A stretch of 64,000 nt of DNA from Polaribacter sp. Hel_I_88 (GTDB lineage: Bacteria > Bacteroidota > Bacteroidia > Flavobacteriales > Flavobacteriaceae). The notes under the pieces are model-generated. The model searched no databases. It saw only the letters and a list, made by a program, of their open reading frames with translations, and was not told the DNA's origin. The stretch lies in assembly GCF_000687935.1 (NCBI RefSeq), contig NZ_JHZZ01000001.1:1240001-1304000 (forward strand), given 5' to 3'. The first letter of the stretch is position 1, and every line of letters begins with the position of its first letter. Positions 52,854-62,671 of this stretch are shown here, piece after piece. Made by a program: the position numbers and the translations under genes.

Positions 52854-55800
52854 TTATAATACTGCTACTAATTTTGAATGCAAATGTGCTGGAAGATGGT
52901 ATAAATCCATTTCACTTACTTTATTAAAACTTGCGCTTGCTTTTTCATTTTTATTTAAACCTAATTGACCTAAACCAATTAAATAATTACAATGAATTTT
53001 ATTAATATCATTTAAATCTTCTTCCCAAATTAATAAATCTGGTAATGAAATTGCGAAATAATCTAATTTCACTTCATCATTCATATGCTCTTTTCCATAA
53101 TTAATTAAATTTTGGAAACGAACGTTTGCTTCATCATTTCTATTCAATTTTTGCAATGCCAAACCTTGATAGAAAATTTTATCTGGTTGTTGATCGTTGT
53201 AGAAAATTGCAGGACTTGGATCACTTAAACCTTCTGAAGCCAGTTCGAAATACTTTTTAGCTTCTGCTGTATCTCCTAAACCTTCATAAGCACAACCTAA
53301 CCAATAATTTATATCGTTTTCTTGGGTGCCATCTAATTTTCCTTCACCTAGATTATGAGGATAAATTTGTGCTTGTTCTAAGCACGAAATTGCTTGCTCA
53401 AAATCCTTTAAATTAATGTGTTTTTTAGCCAATTCTACCTGACTTGTTAAGTACTGAAAAGGAACTTTTCCTTCTCCACCTTCCCAAGGATGAAATTGTC
53501 TTTTTGACATTAATTCAGATGATTTTTCGAAATTTCCTATCGTATTATATAATGCAACACGCTCTAAATACAAATCATCTCTAGAATTTGTTAAATCAAT
53601 GTGTTTTTCTAACAATGCTAAACGCTCATCCACAGGAACATTTATTTTTTTATAAAATTGATCTAATTCCATTAACAAACGAGCGTCTGTATAATCTAAA
53701 GAAAACGCTTTTTCTAGATGTTTTCTAGCCAATTCTTTTTGTTCTGTTTTGTTAAAATATAAAAGTGATAAATTTCTATGTGTAATTGCAAAAGTATCGT
53801 CTAAATCTAGAGATTTTTCCCAAGCGTTTTGCGCTTCCGTGTACTGTCTGTTTGCGTACCAAAAATTCCCTAAATAATAGAATGCTTTAGCATCTTTCGG
53901 GTTTGCCTTTGTTGCTGCTTGTAATGCTAGTACTTCTTCAATTTTGTTTGGAAAACAATAATCTTCAGACATTGTAGATGCTTTTTTATAACATTCTAAT
54001 GCATTATTTGCCTCTCCTTTTTGATCATAATACCAACCCATAAAGTAATACACCATTGGATACACTTTTTCATTATCATTGGTAAATACTTTTAATAAAG
54101 AAATTGCATCGTCAAACTGACCAGCTATTGCATAATCTAAAGAAAACTCATTATAATTATGTGCATAACCTCTAATAATTTCTTTAAATGCTTGTAAATC
54201 TTCGGCTTTGTTTGATATTAAATAACGTTCATATAAAACACCAAAATTGAATTTATCAATCGCTAAAGAATCATTAATTAACTGGTTTGCTTTTTCTAAC
54301 TTTCCTAATTTTCTTAAAATAATTACTTTTAAATGTCTTGCTTTGTGGTTGTGCCAGTTTTTAATTAAAGCTCTGTTTATTAAATCTAACGCTTTGGTTA
54401 AATCCCCTCTAAATGTATCTATTTGTGCTAAATTAAAATATCCTGCATCTTGCCATTGTGCATTCCAACAAGATTTAAAGAAACTGCTATACGCATCTTT
54501 CTTTTTCCCCAAGAAATTTAGAGCTAAACCTCTGTTAAAATAAGCTTCACCATCATAAGGGTTTGGATTGTGTTTTGTCATTGAGGCAATTGCAGTATCA
54601 AAATAAGAAACTGCTTTTTCTAATTGTCCTTTTCTTAAATATAACAATCCAATAGCGTTGTTACAACGAATATCTCCTGGTGCTCTTTTTAACGCTTCCT
54701 CATAATAATCCATAGGATTAAAAGTTGCGTGTCTGTATTGTTCTAGATGTAAACCTTGTAAAAACAATGCTTCTACAGAATCTATCTCACTTGGTTCTTT
54801 TGCTGCAGTTGCAGGGTCTGGAATTTCTGTAGATAAATCTTTGTCTGGTGTCCAAGAAACTAAAATATTACCTGCTTTGTCTGATACTGAAACTTCTAAA
54901 TCTTCAAATTTAGCACCGTTAATTGCTATCAATTGCTCAAATCCATTTCTTGGCGACAATTGCACAACTTCTTCTAATAGAATTCCGTTTTTTCCTTTTA
55001 AAGAAATAATACTATCATTATAAGTAGAAGTTACATGAACTTTTACGCTTGCTTTCCCATCAACCATTTCTAAATTTACCATCGCTTCTTTGGTCGCATT
55101 TTTTACAACACCAACGTTGTAATATGGCATAAAATATTGGGTAAAACTTTTTTCTTCATAAGGGTGCATCCAAGTGAAATCTGGTTGATTATCTGTATAA
55201 ACTCCACACATTAGTTCAATATATGGTCCATCTTCATCGGTTAAGTTCCTGTCCCAAGCTTTTCCAAAATCTCCATTTCCCCAAGTCCATTGTTTTTTTC
55301 CTGGTGATACATTGTGATCTGCAATATGTAACAATCCTCCTTTTGAATCATTTTCATAACCACCTACAAAATCATATTCAGACGTAATTGCCATGTAACT
55401 TGTTGGTACAGGAATATTCTTATAATTAGAAATATCTGTTCCTGGAGAATAATCTACTTTATAATATTCGCCTTTTGCAATCGGGAATTCAGAAACATCT
55501 CTTTTTCCGTGATCGAAAACTGCATTTACGTCTGGTGGAAAAACAGATTGGTAATGGTCATTTACTGCCACTGCAGGATTTGCCCACCATAAAAATGTTT
55601 GTGGGTGTGGTGTTCTATTATATAATTGAGCTTTAATTTCTATATAAGCTTTGTCTGGATGTAGCGTAAAACCAGCCATTCCTTTTGTACGAAACATTCT
55701 TTCTAGCTCACTTACCCAAATAGTTTTGCTTCCATCTTCATTTTCTTCTATTGTAGAATCTGTTGGATCATACGTACTAGGTCTGTGGTGTTGAGGCCAG

Positions 55801-56153
55801 TTGAATTCGATTCCCCCAGAAATCCAAGGACCAGTTAAACCAACCAAAGCTGGTTTTATAACATGATTGTAATACACAAAATGGCGTTCTCTAACTTTAT
55901 CATAAGCCATTTGAATTCTACCACCTAATTCAGGTAAAATCATCACTTTTATATAATCATTTTCTATATAAATTGCGTTCCACTCTTTATCTACTTTTGT
56001 GTCGCTAATTTTTTCTATTACAGGATGTGGATATACAGCACCACTACTTGCTTGATATACTCTTTTTTCTAAAAAAACAGGATATTTTTCTGGAGTTCCA
56101 ACTTCATATGTAGGAATTACTACCTTCTCTCTCCAAACTTTTACAGTTTTCAT
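52854..56153 (-). CDS. Cytosolic DUF5107-TPR protein
   Basis: A 1099-residue protein with no signal peptide, unlike its neighbours. Residues about 1-350 match DUF5107: VWREKVVIPTYEVG, VMILPELGGRIQMAYDK, WISGGIEFNWPQHHRPS and PHPQTFLWWANPAV, with a pattern that recalls galactose-mutarotase-fold domains. From about 460 to the end are roughly fifteen TPR-like helical pairs (GDIRCNNAIGLLYLRKGQLEKA, DAKAFYYLGNFWYANRQYTEAQ). Such fusions recur in Bacteroidota PULs. The activity is unknown to me. Cytosolic location and fold suggest handling of imported mono- or disaccharide. It lies 12 bp before the first sulfatase. Confidence 0.8.
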   Translation of the reverse strand: MKTVKVWREKVVIPTYEVGTPEKYPVFLEKRVYQASSGAVYPHPVIEKISDTKVDKEWNAIYIENDYIKVMILPELGGRIQMAYDKVRERHFVYYNHVIKPALVGLTGPWISGGIEFNWPQHHRPSTYDPTDSTIEENEDGSKTIWVSELERMFRTKGMAGFTLHPDKAYIEIKAQLYNRTPHPQTFLWWANPAVAVNDHYQSVFPPDVNAVFDHGKRDVSEFPIAKGEYYKVDYSPGTDISNYKNIPVPTSYMAITSEYDFVGGYENDSKGGLLHIADHNVSPGKKQWTWGNGDFGKAWDRNLTDEDGPYIELMCGVYTDNQPDFTWMHPYEEKSFTQYFMPYYNVGVVKNATKEAMVNLEMVDGKASVKVHVTSTYNDSIISLKGKNGILLEEVVQLSPRNGFEQLIAINGAKFEDLEVSVSDKAGNILVSWTPDKDLSTEIPDPATAAKEPSEIDSVEALFLQGLHLEQYRHATFNPMDYYEEALKRAPGDIRCNNAIGLLYLRKGQLEKAVSYFDTAIASMTKHNPNPYDGEAYFNRGLALNFLGKKKDAYSSFFKSCWNAQWQDAGYFNLAQIDTFRGDLTKALDLINRALIKNWHNHKARHLKVIILRKLGKLEKANQLINDSLAIDKFNFGVLYERYLISNKAEDLQAFKEIIRGYAHNYNEFSLDYAIAGQFDDAISLLKVFTNDNEKVYPMVYYFMGWYYDQKGEANNALECYKKASTMSEDYCFPNKIEEVLALQAATKANPKDAKAFYYLGNFWYANRQYTEAQNAWEKSLDLDDTFAITHRNLSLLYFNKTEQKELARKHLEKAFSLDYTDARLLMELDQFYKKINVPVDERLALLEKHIDLTNSRDDLYLERVALYNTIGNFEKSSELMSKRQFHPWEGGEGKVPFQYLTSQVELAKKHINLKDFEQAISCLEQAQIYPHNLGEGKLDGTQENDINYWLGCAYEGLGDTAEAKKYFELASEGLSDPSPAIFYNDQQPDKIFYQGLALQKLNRNDEANVRFQNLINYGKEHMNDEVKLDYFAISLPDLLIWEEDLNDINKIHCNYLIGLGQLGLNKNEKASASFNKVSEMDLYHLPAHLHSKLVAVL

Positions 56154-56222
56154 ATTACTAATTTTTAAATATTATTTTAAGTTTACTTTGTTGATGTTTT
56201 TGTTGTTTACTTCGGTAAATAC

Positions 56223-59057
56223 TTATTTAAGTAAACTTTTAATTTGATTGATTTCTAAACTTACCTCTGGATTGAATGCAGAAGTTGTCATGTACTTTTT
56301 TAAACTATAAAGCATTTGTTTTGCTTCTAATCTTGTATCAATATTTGTATGTAAATCGATACCAGATATAATAATTTTTCCTTTACCAACTTTTGCTTCA
56401 AAAACTAATGCTAATCTTCGGTTTTTAAACCAATCATCTACAACTCTAACAATTGGCGTTAATTTTGGTAAATCGTCTATAATAATGGCGTTAGAGTTTG
56501 TCATAGCGTCCCACCATTGCCAATTAGAATGGTATTCTGTTGGGAAATCTGCCAAAGCAGGATTTTTTGGATCTACTAAAACACCCAACGTATGTGGTTT
56601 CTGTCCATTTGTCCAACTTGTATTCCAAAAAATGCTTGAAAAACCAATACCAATATCGCCACCTTTTTCTGGAGCAATATCCCCTTTCGTAATATTGAAT
56701 AAAACGTTGCCTCCTTTTTGGAGATAATCAATTGTTGATGCCTCTAATTTATTAACAACTTTTACAGTATTTTCGTTTTCAATTTCAGGAATTTCAGTTG
56801 GATATACCCACAAATCCCAAGTATTCGTAAATTCTTCAACAGAAACAGAAAGTGTTAGTCTTTGTGCTTTTTCAATTTTTGAAAGTGGTAAACTAATATT
56901 ACCTAATTGAATTCCGTTTCCAATTTCTATATCTTTTTTTGCTAAATCTCCCTCTGCAAAAACATCCTTGTTTACTGTTTTTAAAACCCATTTTGGTGTT
57001 GCGTTTTTCAGTATTTTTTCTCCAAAATGTGCAACTTCAATAGCTACATTTAAAGTATCCGTATTACTAAAAGTCCTTTTAGCAAAACGTGCTAAAGGTA
57101 CTGTTTGCCCACTAAAAGCTTTAAATTCCTCTGGAGAAACATAACCTTTTTCTCCCCAAAAAGCATCTAAAACCCCTACAAGTGCAGTACCTTGACCAGG
57201 AAAATCGTGTAAGTCTAACAACTGAAAACCAGCCATATCTTTCGTCCTTAAAGCTGCTTCAATATCTGCTTTATAACATAAAACTTGTAATTTACCTGAA
57301 GCCATTAAAAATTGCTTCGCTAAATCTGCCATTCCATTTTCTGCCAATGTTTCTTGAAAAATTTCAAAATTCTTCGGTTTTAAAACACCTGTATATTTAT
57401 GCATTTCTTCAAAATTAGGATACACACACCATTGACCAATTTCATGACTTACATAAGGCATTGGCGTTTTGTTGATGTGATTACTCCAATCGAATTCTGT
57501 TTGTGGTGCTTTAGCATTGATAATACTTTTTAAATTCTGATTCCAAGCTTGAATTCTTGGAGCTCCTCCATTAAAGTAATCTAAATTATCTATATATGGC
57601 CAATTTGCACCACTTGTATATAATCTTCTATTATCTAATTTTTTGAAATGATTTACATATTTTCTTAAGTATGGTTTACTATTCTTTCCATGAGGTTCGT
57701 TTCCATGTGTCATTAATACAAATGATGGATGATTTCCGTAAGCATTTATAATATCTTCGCCTTCTTTATACAACCATTCATCAATAGCTTCTCCATCTCC
57801 AACAGTTGCCCAAGCAGATGCTTCTGCTTGCAAATATATTCCTACTTCATCTGCAGCTATAAATGCCGCTTTTGGTGGGCTCCAAGAATGAAAACGGACG
57901 TGATTTAAACCATGACTTTTAATTACTTTGTAAACAGCTTTCCAAGATGTAACATCTGTTGGAGGATAGCCAGTTAATGGGAAAATTGCGCTCTCTAAAG
58001 TTCCTCTTAAAAACGTTTTTCTTCCGTTTATTGTAAATACTTTTCCTGTTGCTTTAAATTCTCGCATCCCAAAATCGATGTTCTTTGTATCGATACCAAA
58101 TTTAGATTCTAATGTAATTTGAAGTTCATATACATTTGGGTTGAATTCATCCCAAAGTTTTGGGTTTTCGCCCATATCATATTCAATAACTATTTCTTTA
58201 TTCCCATTCGTTTCTATATCCTTTTTTAATACAGCTAATGCATTTTTGGTAGATTTATCAAATGCCTCTAAACCTAATCTTACCCTTTTTTCGGAATCAA
58301 GATTACCTTTAATTTGCAACACTACTTTTACTTTTTTGGTAGCAATATTTGGATATAATTTTACATTTCCAATTGCTAATTTTGGGGAAACTTCTAATTT
58401 TATATCGCCAATAATTCCGTTCCAATTTGTTTGTGTATTGTCTGAAATACTATGTGCATCTATTCCTGGATTAATATCTTTAATACTGTTGTCAACCCTA
58501 ATTGTAATTGTGTGTTCGCCAACAGTTAATGCATCACTTAAATCATAATTATGCGCTGTAGATAAACTATTTTGCATACCAATTTTTGTATCATCTACCC
58601 AAACTGTAGATTCCCAATGCACTCTTTCTAAATGTAAATTTATTTTTTGACCTTTATAATCTTCAGGAATAGTAACTTTTTTCTGATACCAAGCAGCTCC
58701 TGTATATTTTTTGTTAGGAGTTAACCAAAAGGGAAGTTTAATATTTCCTTTCTGTCTGTACTTTTCCATTTTTGGGTCTTTGTACCAAACACTATCAGTA
58801 TCCCAAATATTACCTGTCCATTTTGTGTTTATACTTAACTCATCTCCTTTACCATTGGTATTCATAGAACCTGGTAATTGTATCGTTTCTGAAAATTGAA
58901 CACTTTGCCAATTTTCTGAAACTCCTCTATCTAAAGAATCAATTTTAAAACTCCAATCTCCTGACAAATCAATACTACTGTCTGTTTTTGTGCATGCTGT
59001 TAACAGAATGAATGATAAAAAGATAAGAACTATATTTTTATGATTAAATTTTCTCAT
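56223..59057 (-). CDS. GH2 family lipoprotein glycosidase, tandem copy A
   Basis: A 944-residue lipoprotein (lipobox LLTAC). GH2 sugar-binding domain (about 30-220, AAWYQKKVTIP, LHLERVHWESTVWVDD), Ig-like domain (225-330) and TIM barrel (335-640) with acid/base Glu454 in THGNEPHGK and nucleophile Glu539 in SHEIGQWCVYP. The C-terminal modules run to 944. It is almost identical to copy B just upstream, except for the signal peptide, residues about 405-556 around the active site and a short stretch near residue 895. Position 393 is Ser where copy B and the third paralogue have Cys. Not LacZ-type, so the sugar released is uncertain. Confidence 0.88.
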   Translation of the reverse strand: MRKFNHKNIVLIFLSFILLTACTKTDSSIDLSGDWSFKIDSLDRGVSENWQSVQFSETIQLPGSMNTNGKGDELSINTKWTGNIWDTDSVWYKDPKMEKYRQKGNIKLPFWLTPNKKYTGAAWYQKKVTIPEDYKGQKINLHLERVHWESTVWVDDTKIGMQNSLSTAHNYDLSDALTVGEHTITIRVDNSIKDINPGIDAHSISDNTQTNWNGIIGDIKLEVSPKLAIGNVKLYPNIATKKVKVVLQIKGNLDSEKRVRLGLEAFDKSTKNALAVLKKDIETNGNKEIVIEYDMGENPKLWDEFNPNVYELQITLESKFGIDTKNIDFGMREFKATGKVFTINGRKTFLRGTLESAIFPLTGYPPTDVTSWKAVYKVIKSHGLNHVRFHSWSPPKAAFIAADEVGIYLQAEASAWATVGDGEAIDEWLYKEGEDIINAYGNHPSFVLMTHGNEPHGKNSKPYLRKYVNHFKKLDNRRLYTSGANWPYIDNLDYFNGGAPRIQAWNQNLKSIINAKAPQTEFDWSNHINKTPMPYVSHEIGQWCVYPNFEEMHKYTGVLKPKNFEIFQETLAENGMADLAKQFLMASGKLQVLCYKADIEAALRTKDMAGFQLLDLHDFPGQGTALVGVLDAFWGEKGYVSPEEFKAFSGQTVPLARFAKRTFSNTDTLNVAIEVAHFGEKILKNATPKWVLKTVNKDVFAEGDLAKKDIEIGNGIQLGNISLPLSKIEKAQRLTLSVSVEEFTNTWDLWVYPTEIPEIENENTVKVVNKLEASTIDYLQKGGNVLFNITKGDIAPEKGGDIGIGFSSIFWNTSWTNGQKPHTLGVLVDPKNPALADFPTEYHSNWQWWDAMTNSNAIIIDDLPKLTPIVRVVDDWFKNRRLALVFEAKVGKGKIIISGIDLHTNIDTRLEAKQMLYSLKKYMTTSAFNPEVSLEINQIKSLLK

Positions 59058-59063
59058 TATTTT

Positions 59064-61901
59064 TTATTTCAATAAACTTTTAATTTGATTGATTTCTAAA
59101 CTTACCTCTGGATTGAATGCAGAAGTTGTCATGTACTTTTTTAAACTATAAAGCATTTGTTTTGCTTCCAACCTGTTTTCTAAATTTGTGTGTAAATCAA
59201 TACTAGACATTATTAATTTTCCTTTACCAACTTTTGCTTCAAAAACTAATGCTAATCTTCGGTTTTTAAACCAATCATCTACAACTCTAACAATTGGCGT
59301 TAATTTTGGTAAATCATCTATAATAATGGCGTTAGAGTTTGTCATAGCGTCCCACCATTGCCAATTAGAATGGTATTCTGTTGGGAAATCTGCCAAAGCA
59401 GGATTTTTTGGATCTACTAAAACACCCAACGTATGTGGTTTCTGTCCATTTGTCCAACTTGTATTCCAAAAAATGCTTGAAAAACCAATACCAATATCGC
59501 CACCTTTTTCTGGAGCAATATCCCCTTTCGTAATATTGAATAAAACGTTGCCTCCTTTTTGGAGATAATCAATTGTTGATGCCTCTAATTTATTAACAAC
59601 TTTTACAGTATTTTCGTTTTCAATTTCAGGAATTTCAGTTGGATATACCCACAAATCCCAAGTATTCGTAAATTCTTCAACAGAAACAGAAAGTGTTAGT
59701 CTTTGTGCTTTTTCAATTTTTGAAAGTGGTAAACTAATATTACCTAATTGAATTCCGTTTCCAATTTCTATATCTTTTTTTGCTAAATCTCCCTCTGCAA
59801 AAACATCCTTGTTTACTGTTTTTAAAACCCATTTTGGTGTTGCGTTTTTCAGTATTTTTTCTCCAAAATGTGCAACTTCAATAGCTACATTTAAAGTATC
59901 CGTATTACTAAAAGTCCTTTTAGCAAAACGTGCTAAAGGTACTGTTTGCCCACTAAAAGCTTTAAATTCCTCTGGAGAAACATAACCTTTTTCTCCCCAA
60001 AAAGCATCTAAAACCCCTACAAGTGCAGTACCTTGACCAGGAAAATCGTGTAAGTCTAACAACTGAAAACCAGCCATATCTTTCGTCCTTAAAGCTGCTT
60101 CAATATCTGCTTTATAACATAAAACTTGTAATTTACCTGAAGCCATTAAAAATTGCTTCGCTAAATCTGCCATTCCATTTTCTGCCAATGTTTCTTGAAA
60201 AATTTCAAAATTCTTCGGTTTTAAAACACCTGTATATTTAGACATTTCTTCAAAATTAGGATACACACACCATTGGCCCATTTCATGACTTACATAAGGC
60301 ATTGGTGTTTTGTCTATAAACTTACTCCAATCAAATTCAGTTTGTGGTGCTTTAGCATTGATAATACTTTTTAAATTCTCATTCCAACCCTGTATTCTTG
60401 GTCCTCTGTGATTGTAAAAATCCATATTATCTAAATATGGATAACCAGCACCACTAGTATATAATCTCCTATTATCTAAATCTTTAAAATGATTTACGTA
60501 GTTTGATAAGTATTCTTTATGATTTTCTCCATGTGGCTCATTTCCATACGTCATCATTACAAACGATGGATGATTTCCGTAAGCATTTATAATATCTTCT
60601 CCTTCTTTATAAAACCATTTGTCTTCTGGGTTGCCATCTCCTAATTTATTCCAGCCTGCAGCTTCTGCTTGCAAATACATTCCTACTTCATCTGCTGCTA
60701 TAAATGCCGCTTTTGGTGGACACCAAGAATGAAAACGGACGTGATTTAAACCATGACTTTTAATTACTTTGTAAACAGCTTTCCAAGATGTAATATCTGT
60801 TGGAGGATAGCCCGTTAATGGGAAAATTGCGCTCTCTAAAGTTCCTCTTAAAAACGTTTTTCTTCCGTTTATTGTAAATACTTTTCCTGTTGCTTTAAAT
60901 TCTCGCATCCCAAAATCGATGTTCTTTGTATCGATACCAAATTTAGATTCTAATGTAATTTGAAGTTCATATACATTTGGGTTGAATTCATCCCAAAGTT
61001 TTGGGTTTTCGCCCATATCATATTCAATAACTATTTCTTTATTCCCATTCGTTTCTATATCCTTTTTTAATACAGCTAATGCATTTTTGGTAGATTTATC
61101 AAATGCCTCTAAACCTAATCTTACCCTTTTTTCGGAATCAAGATTACCTTTAATTTGCAACACTACTTTTACTTTTTTGGTAGCAATATTTGGATATAAT
61201 TTTACATTTCCAATTGCTAATTTTGGGGAAACTTCTAATTTTATATCGCCAATAATTCCGTTCCAATTTGTTTGTGTATTGTCTGAAATACTATGTGCAT
61301 CTATTCCTGGATTAATATCTTTAACACTGTTGTCAACCCTAATTGTAATTGTGTGTTCGCCAACAGTTAATGCATCACTTAAATCATAATTATGCGCTGT
61401 AGATAAACTATTTTGCATACCAATTTTTGTATCATCTACCCAAACTGTAGATTCCCAATGCACTCTTTCTAAATGTAAATTTATTTTTTGACCTTTATAA
61501 TCTTCAAGAATAGTAACTTTTTTCTGATACCAAGCAGCTCCTGTATATTTTTTGTTAGGAGTTAACCAAAAGGGAAGTTTAATATTTCCTTTCTGTCTGT
61601 ACTTTTCCATTTTTGGATCTTTGTACCAAACACTATCAGTATCCCAAATATTACCTGTCCATTTTGTGTTTATACTTAACTCATCTCCTTTACCATTGGT
61701 ATTCATAGAACCTGGTAATTGTATCGTTTCTGAAAATTGAACACTTTGCCAATTTTCTGAAACTCCTCTATCTAAAGAATCAATTTTAAAACTCCAATCT
61801 CCTGACAAATCAATACTACTGTCTGTTTTTGTATCACAAGAGATAAAGAAGACAAGTATTAAACAAGTTTTAAGATATTTTATAATTGAGTTAAATTTCA
61901 T
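59064..61901 (-). CDS. GH2 family lipoprotein glycosidase, tandem copy B
   Basis: A 945-residue lipoprotein (lipobox FFISC) with the same domains as copy A, from which it is separated by 6 bp. The acid/base is in TYGNEPHGEN and the nucleophile in SHEMGQWCVYP. DNA of the two genes is nearly identical over about 1.0 kb at the 3' side (56396-57400 against 59233-60237) and 1.1 kb at the 5' side (57850-58980 against 60690-61825), while the middle, encoding the loops around both catalytic Glu residues, differs in about a quarter of its residues (WNKLGDGNPED, YPYLDNMDFYNHRG). The two probably differ in substrate. Confidence 0.88.
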   Translation of the reverse strand: MKFNSIIKYLKTCLILVFFISCDTKTDSSIDLSGDWSFKIDSLDRGVSENWQSVQFSETIQLPGSMNTNGKGDELSINTKWTGNIWDTDSVWYKDPKMEKYRQKGNIKLPFWLTPNKKYTGAAWYQKKVTILEDYKGQKINLHLERVHWESTVWVDDTKIGMQNSLSTAHNYDLSDALTVGEHTITIRVDNSVKDINPGIDAHSISDNTQTNWNGIIGDIKLEVSPKLAIGNVKLYPNIATKKVKVVLQIKGNLDSEKRVRLGLEAFDKSTKNALAVLKKDIETNGNKEIVIEYDMGENPKLWDEFNPNVYELQITLESKFGIDTKNIDFGMREFKATGKVFTINGRKTFLRGTLESAIFPLTGYPPTDITSWKAVYKVIKSHGLNHVRFHSWCPPKAAFIAADEVGMYLQAEAAGWNKLGDGNPEDKWFYKEGEDIINAYGNHPSFVMMTYGNEPHGENHKEYLSNYVNHFKDLDNRRLYTSGAGYPYLDNMDFYNHRGPRIQGWNENLKSIINAKAPQTEFDWSKFIDKTPMPYVSHEMGQWCVYPNFEEMSKYTGVLKPKNFEIFQETLAENGMADLAKQFLMASGKLQVLCYKADIEAALRTKDMAGFQLLDLHDFPGQGTALVGVLDAFWGEKGYVSPEEFKAFSGQTVPLARFAKRTFSNTDTLNVAIEVAHFGEKILKNATPKWVLKTVNKDVFAEGDLAKKDIEIGNGIQLGNISLPLSKIEKAQRLTLSVSVEEFTNTWDLWVYPTEIPEIENENTVKVVNKLEASTIDYLQKGGNVLFNITKGDIAPEKGGDIGIGFSSIFWNTSWTNGQKPHTLGVLVDPKNPALADFPTEYHSNWQWWDAMTNSNAIIIDDLPKLTPIVRVVDDWFKNRRLALVFEAKVGKGKLIMSSIDLHTNLENRLEAKQMLYSLKKYMTTSAFNPEVSLEINQIKSLLK

Positions 61902-61908
61902 TTAAGAA

Positions 61909-62664
61909 TTACTTTATAGATGATTCAAAATATTTAAAAATAGCATCCGCTACAAATTGATGTCCTTTTTGGTTGATATGATTGTTTTGTGACATATAAC
62001 CAACTAATGGTTGTTTTTTTGCTAACTCTCCAAATAATGCGTAACTGTCTACTAAACCAACGTTATACTTTTCTGCTAAAACTCTAATTTGTGCGCTATG
62101 TTTTGCCAATTTTGTTTCTTTAGAAGCAGTATCTTCTCTTAAATCTGGAGTTGGCGTTAATAAAATTACTTTTGTTCCATATTGTAGTGCTTCTACAATC
62201 ATTTGTTCCCAGGCAATTTTTGCACGCTCCAAACCAATTCCTCTATCGTTTAAAGCATAATCTATGAAAAGCACATCTGGTTTATAACTTAAAACCTCTT
62301 CTTTAAATCTTTTTGCACCTTGTTCAGATTGTTCTCCTCCAATAGAAGTTGTAATGGTGTTTACAACAGAATATGGGTAATAATCATTTACCTTTTTTAA
62401 GGTTCTAAAAGGGTAAGCTTGTAAACGATCTACTACGCCTCTTGTAGTGTAGCCTGTTGGTACAGAATGCCCATGAAAAACCAAGTTTACAAATGAATTA
62501 TTTGGCCATTTTTTATTCAACTTAACTTTTATTGAATCTAAATATGTGGCTGTTATTTCATTTTTAGAAATAGTTTTTAATTTTTGCTGTGCACATGAAA
62601 AATTTATGCTTAATAAAAAACAGGCTGCTATAATTAAATTTCTATTTTTAAAATGAAATACCAT
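61909..62664 (-). CDS. SGNH-type esterase with a GHS block I
   Basis: A 251-residue protein with a lipoprotein-like signal (NFSCAQ). Block I reads FHGHSVPTGY, with Ser67 as probable nucleophile and His66 where GDSL enzymes have Asp. Block III is IDYALNDRG and the C-terminal His is in NNHINQKGH. The SGNH fold is therefore supported despite the variant first block. It lies 7 bp after the sugar porter and 7 bp before GH2 copy B. An acyl-removing role on the PUL substrate is inferred. Confidence 0.78.
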   Translation of the reverse strand: MVFHFKNRNLIIAACFLLSINFSCAQQKLKTISKNEITATYLDSIKVKLNKKWPNNSFVNLVFHGHSVPTGYTTRGVVDRLQAYPFRTLKKVNDYYPYSVVNTITTSIGGEQSEQGAKRFKEEVLSYKPDVLFIDYALNDRGIGLERAKIAWEQMIVEALQYGTKVILLTPTPDLREDTASKETKLAKHSAQIRVLAEKYNVGLVDSYALFGELAKKQPLVGYMSQNNHINQKGHQFVADAIFKYFESSIK

Positions 62665-62671
62665 TCTACAA

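Noticed and set aside
60982..61389. Long plus-strand frames opposite the GH2 genes (also at 58141-58548, 56485-56727 and similar places)
   Set aside because: They are exact antisense shadows of strongly supported GH2 coding sequence, occur in both tandem copies only because the DNA is duplicated, and have no family motif or promoter.
56223..61901. Assembly duplication of a single GH2 gene
   Set aside because: The copies differ in signal peptide, in the whole active-site block and near the C-terminus, so they are two genes. Long-read confirmation of the identical flanks would still be useful.
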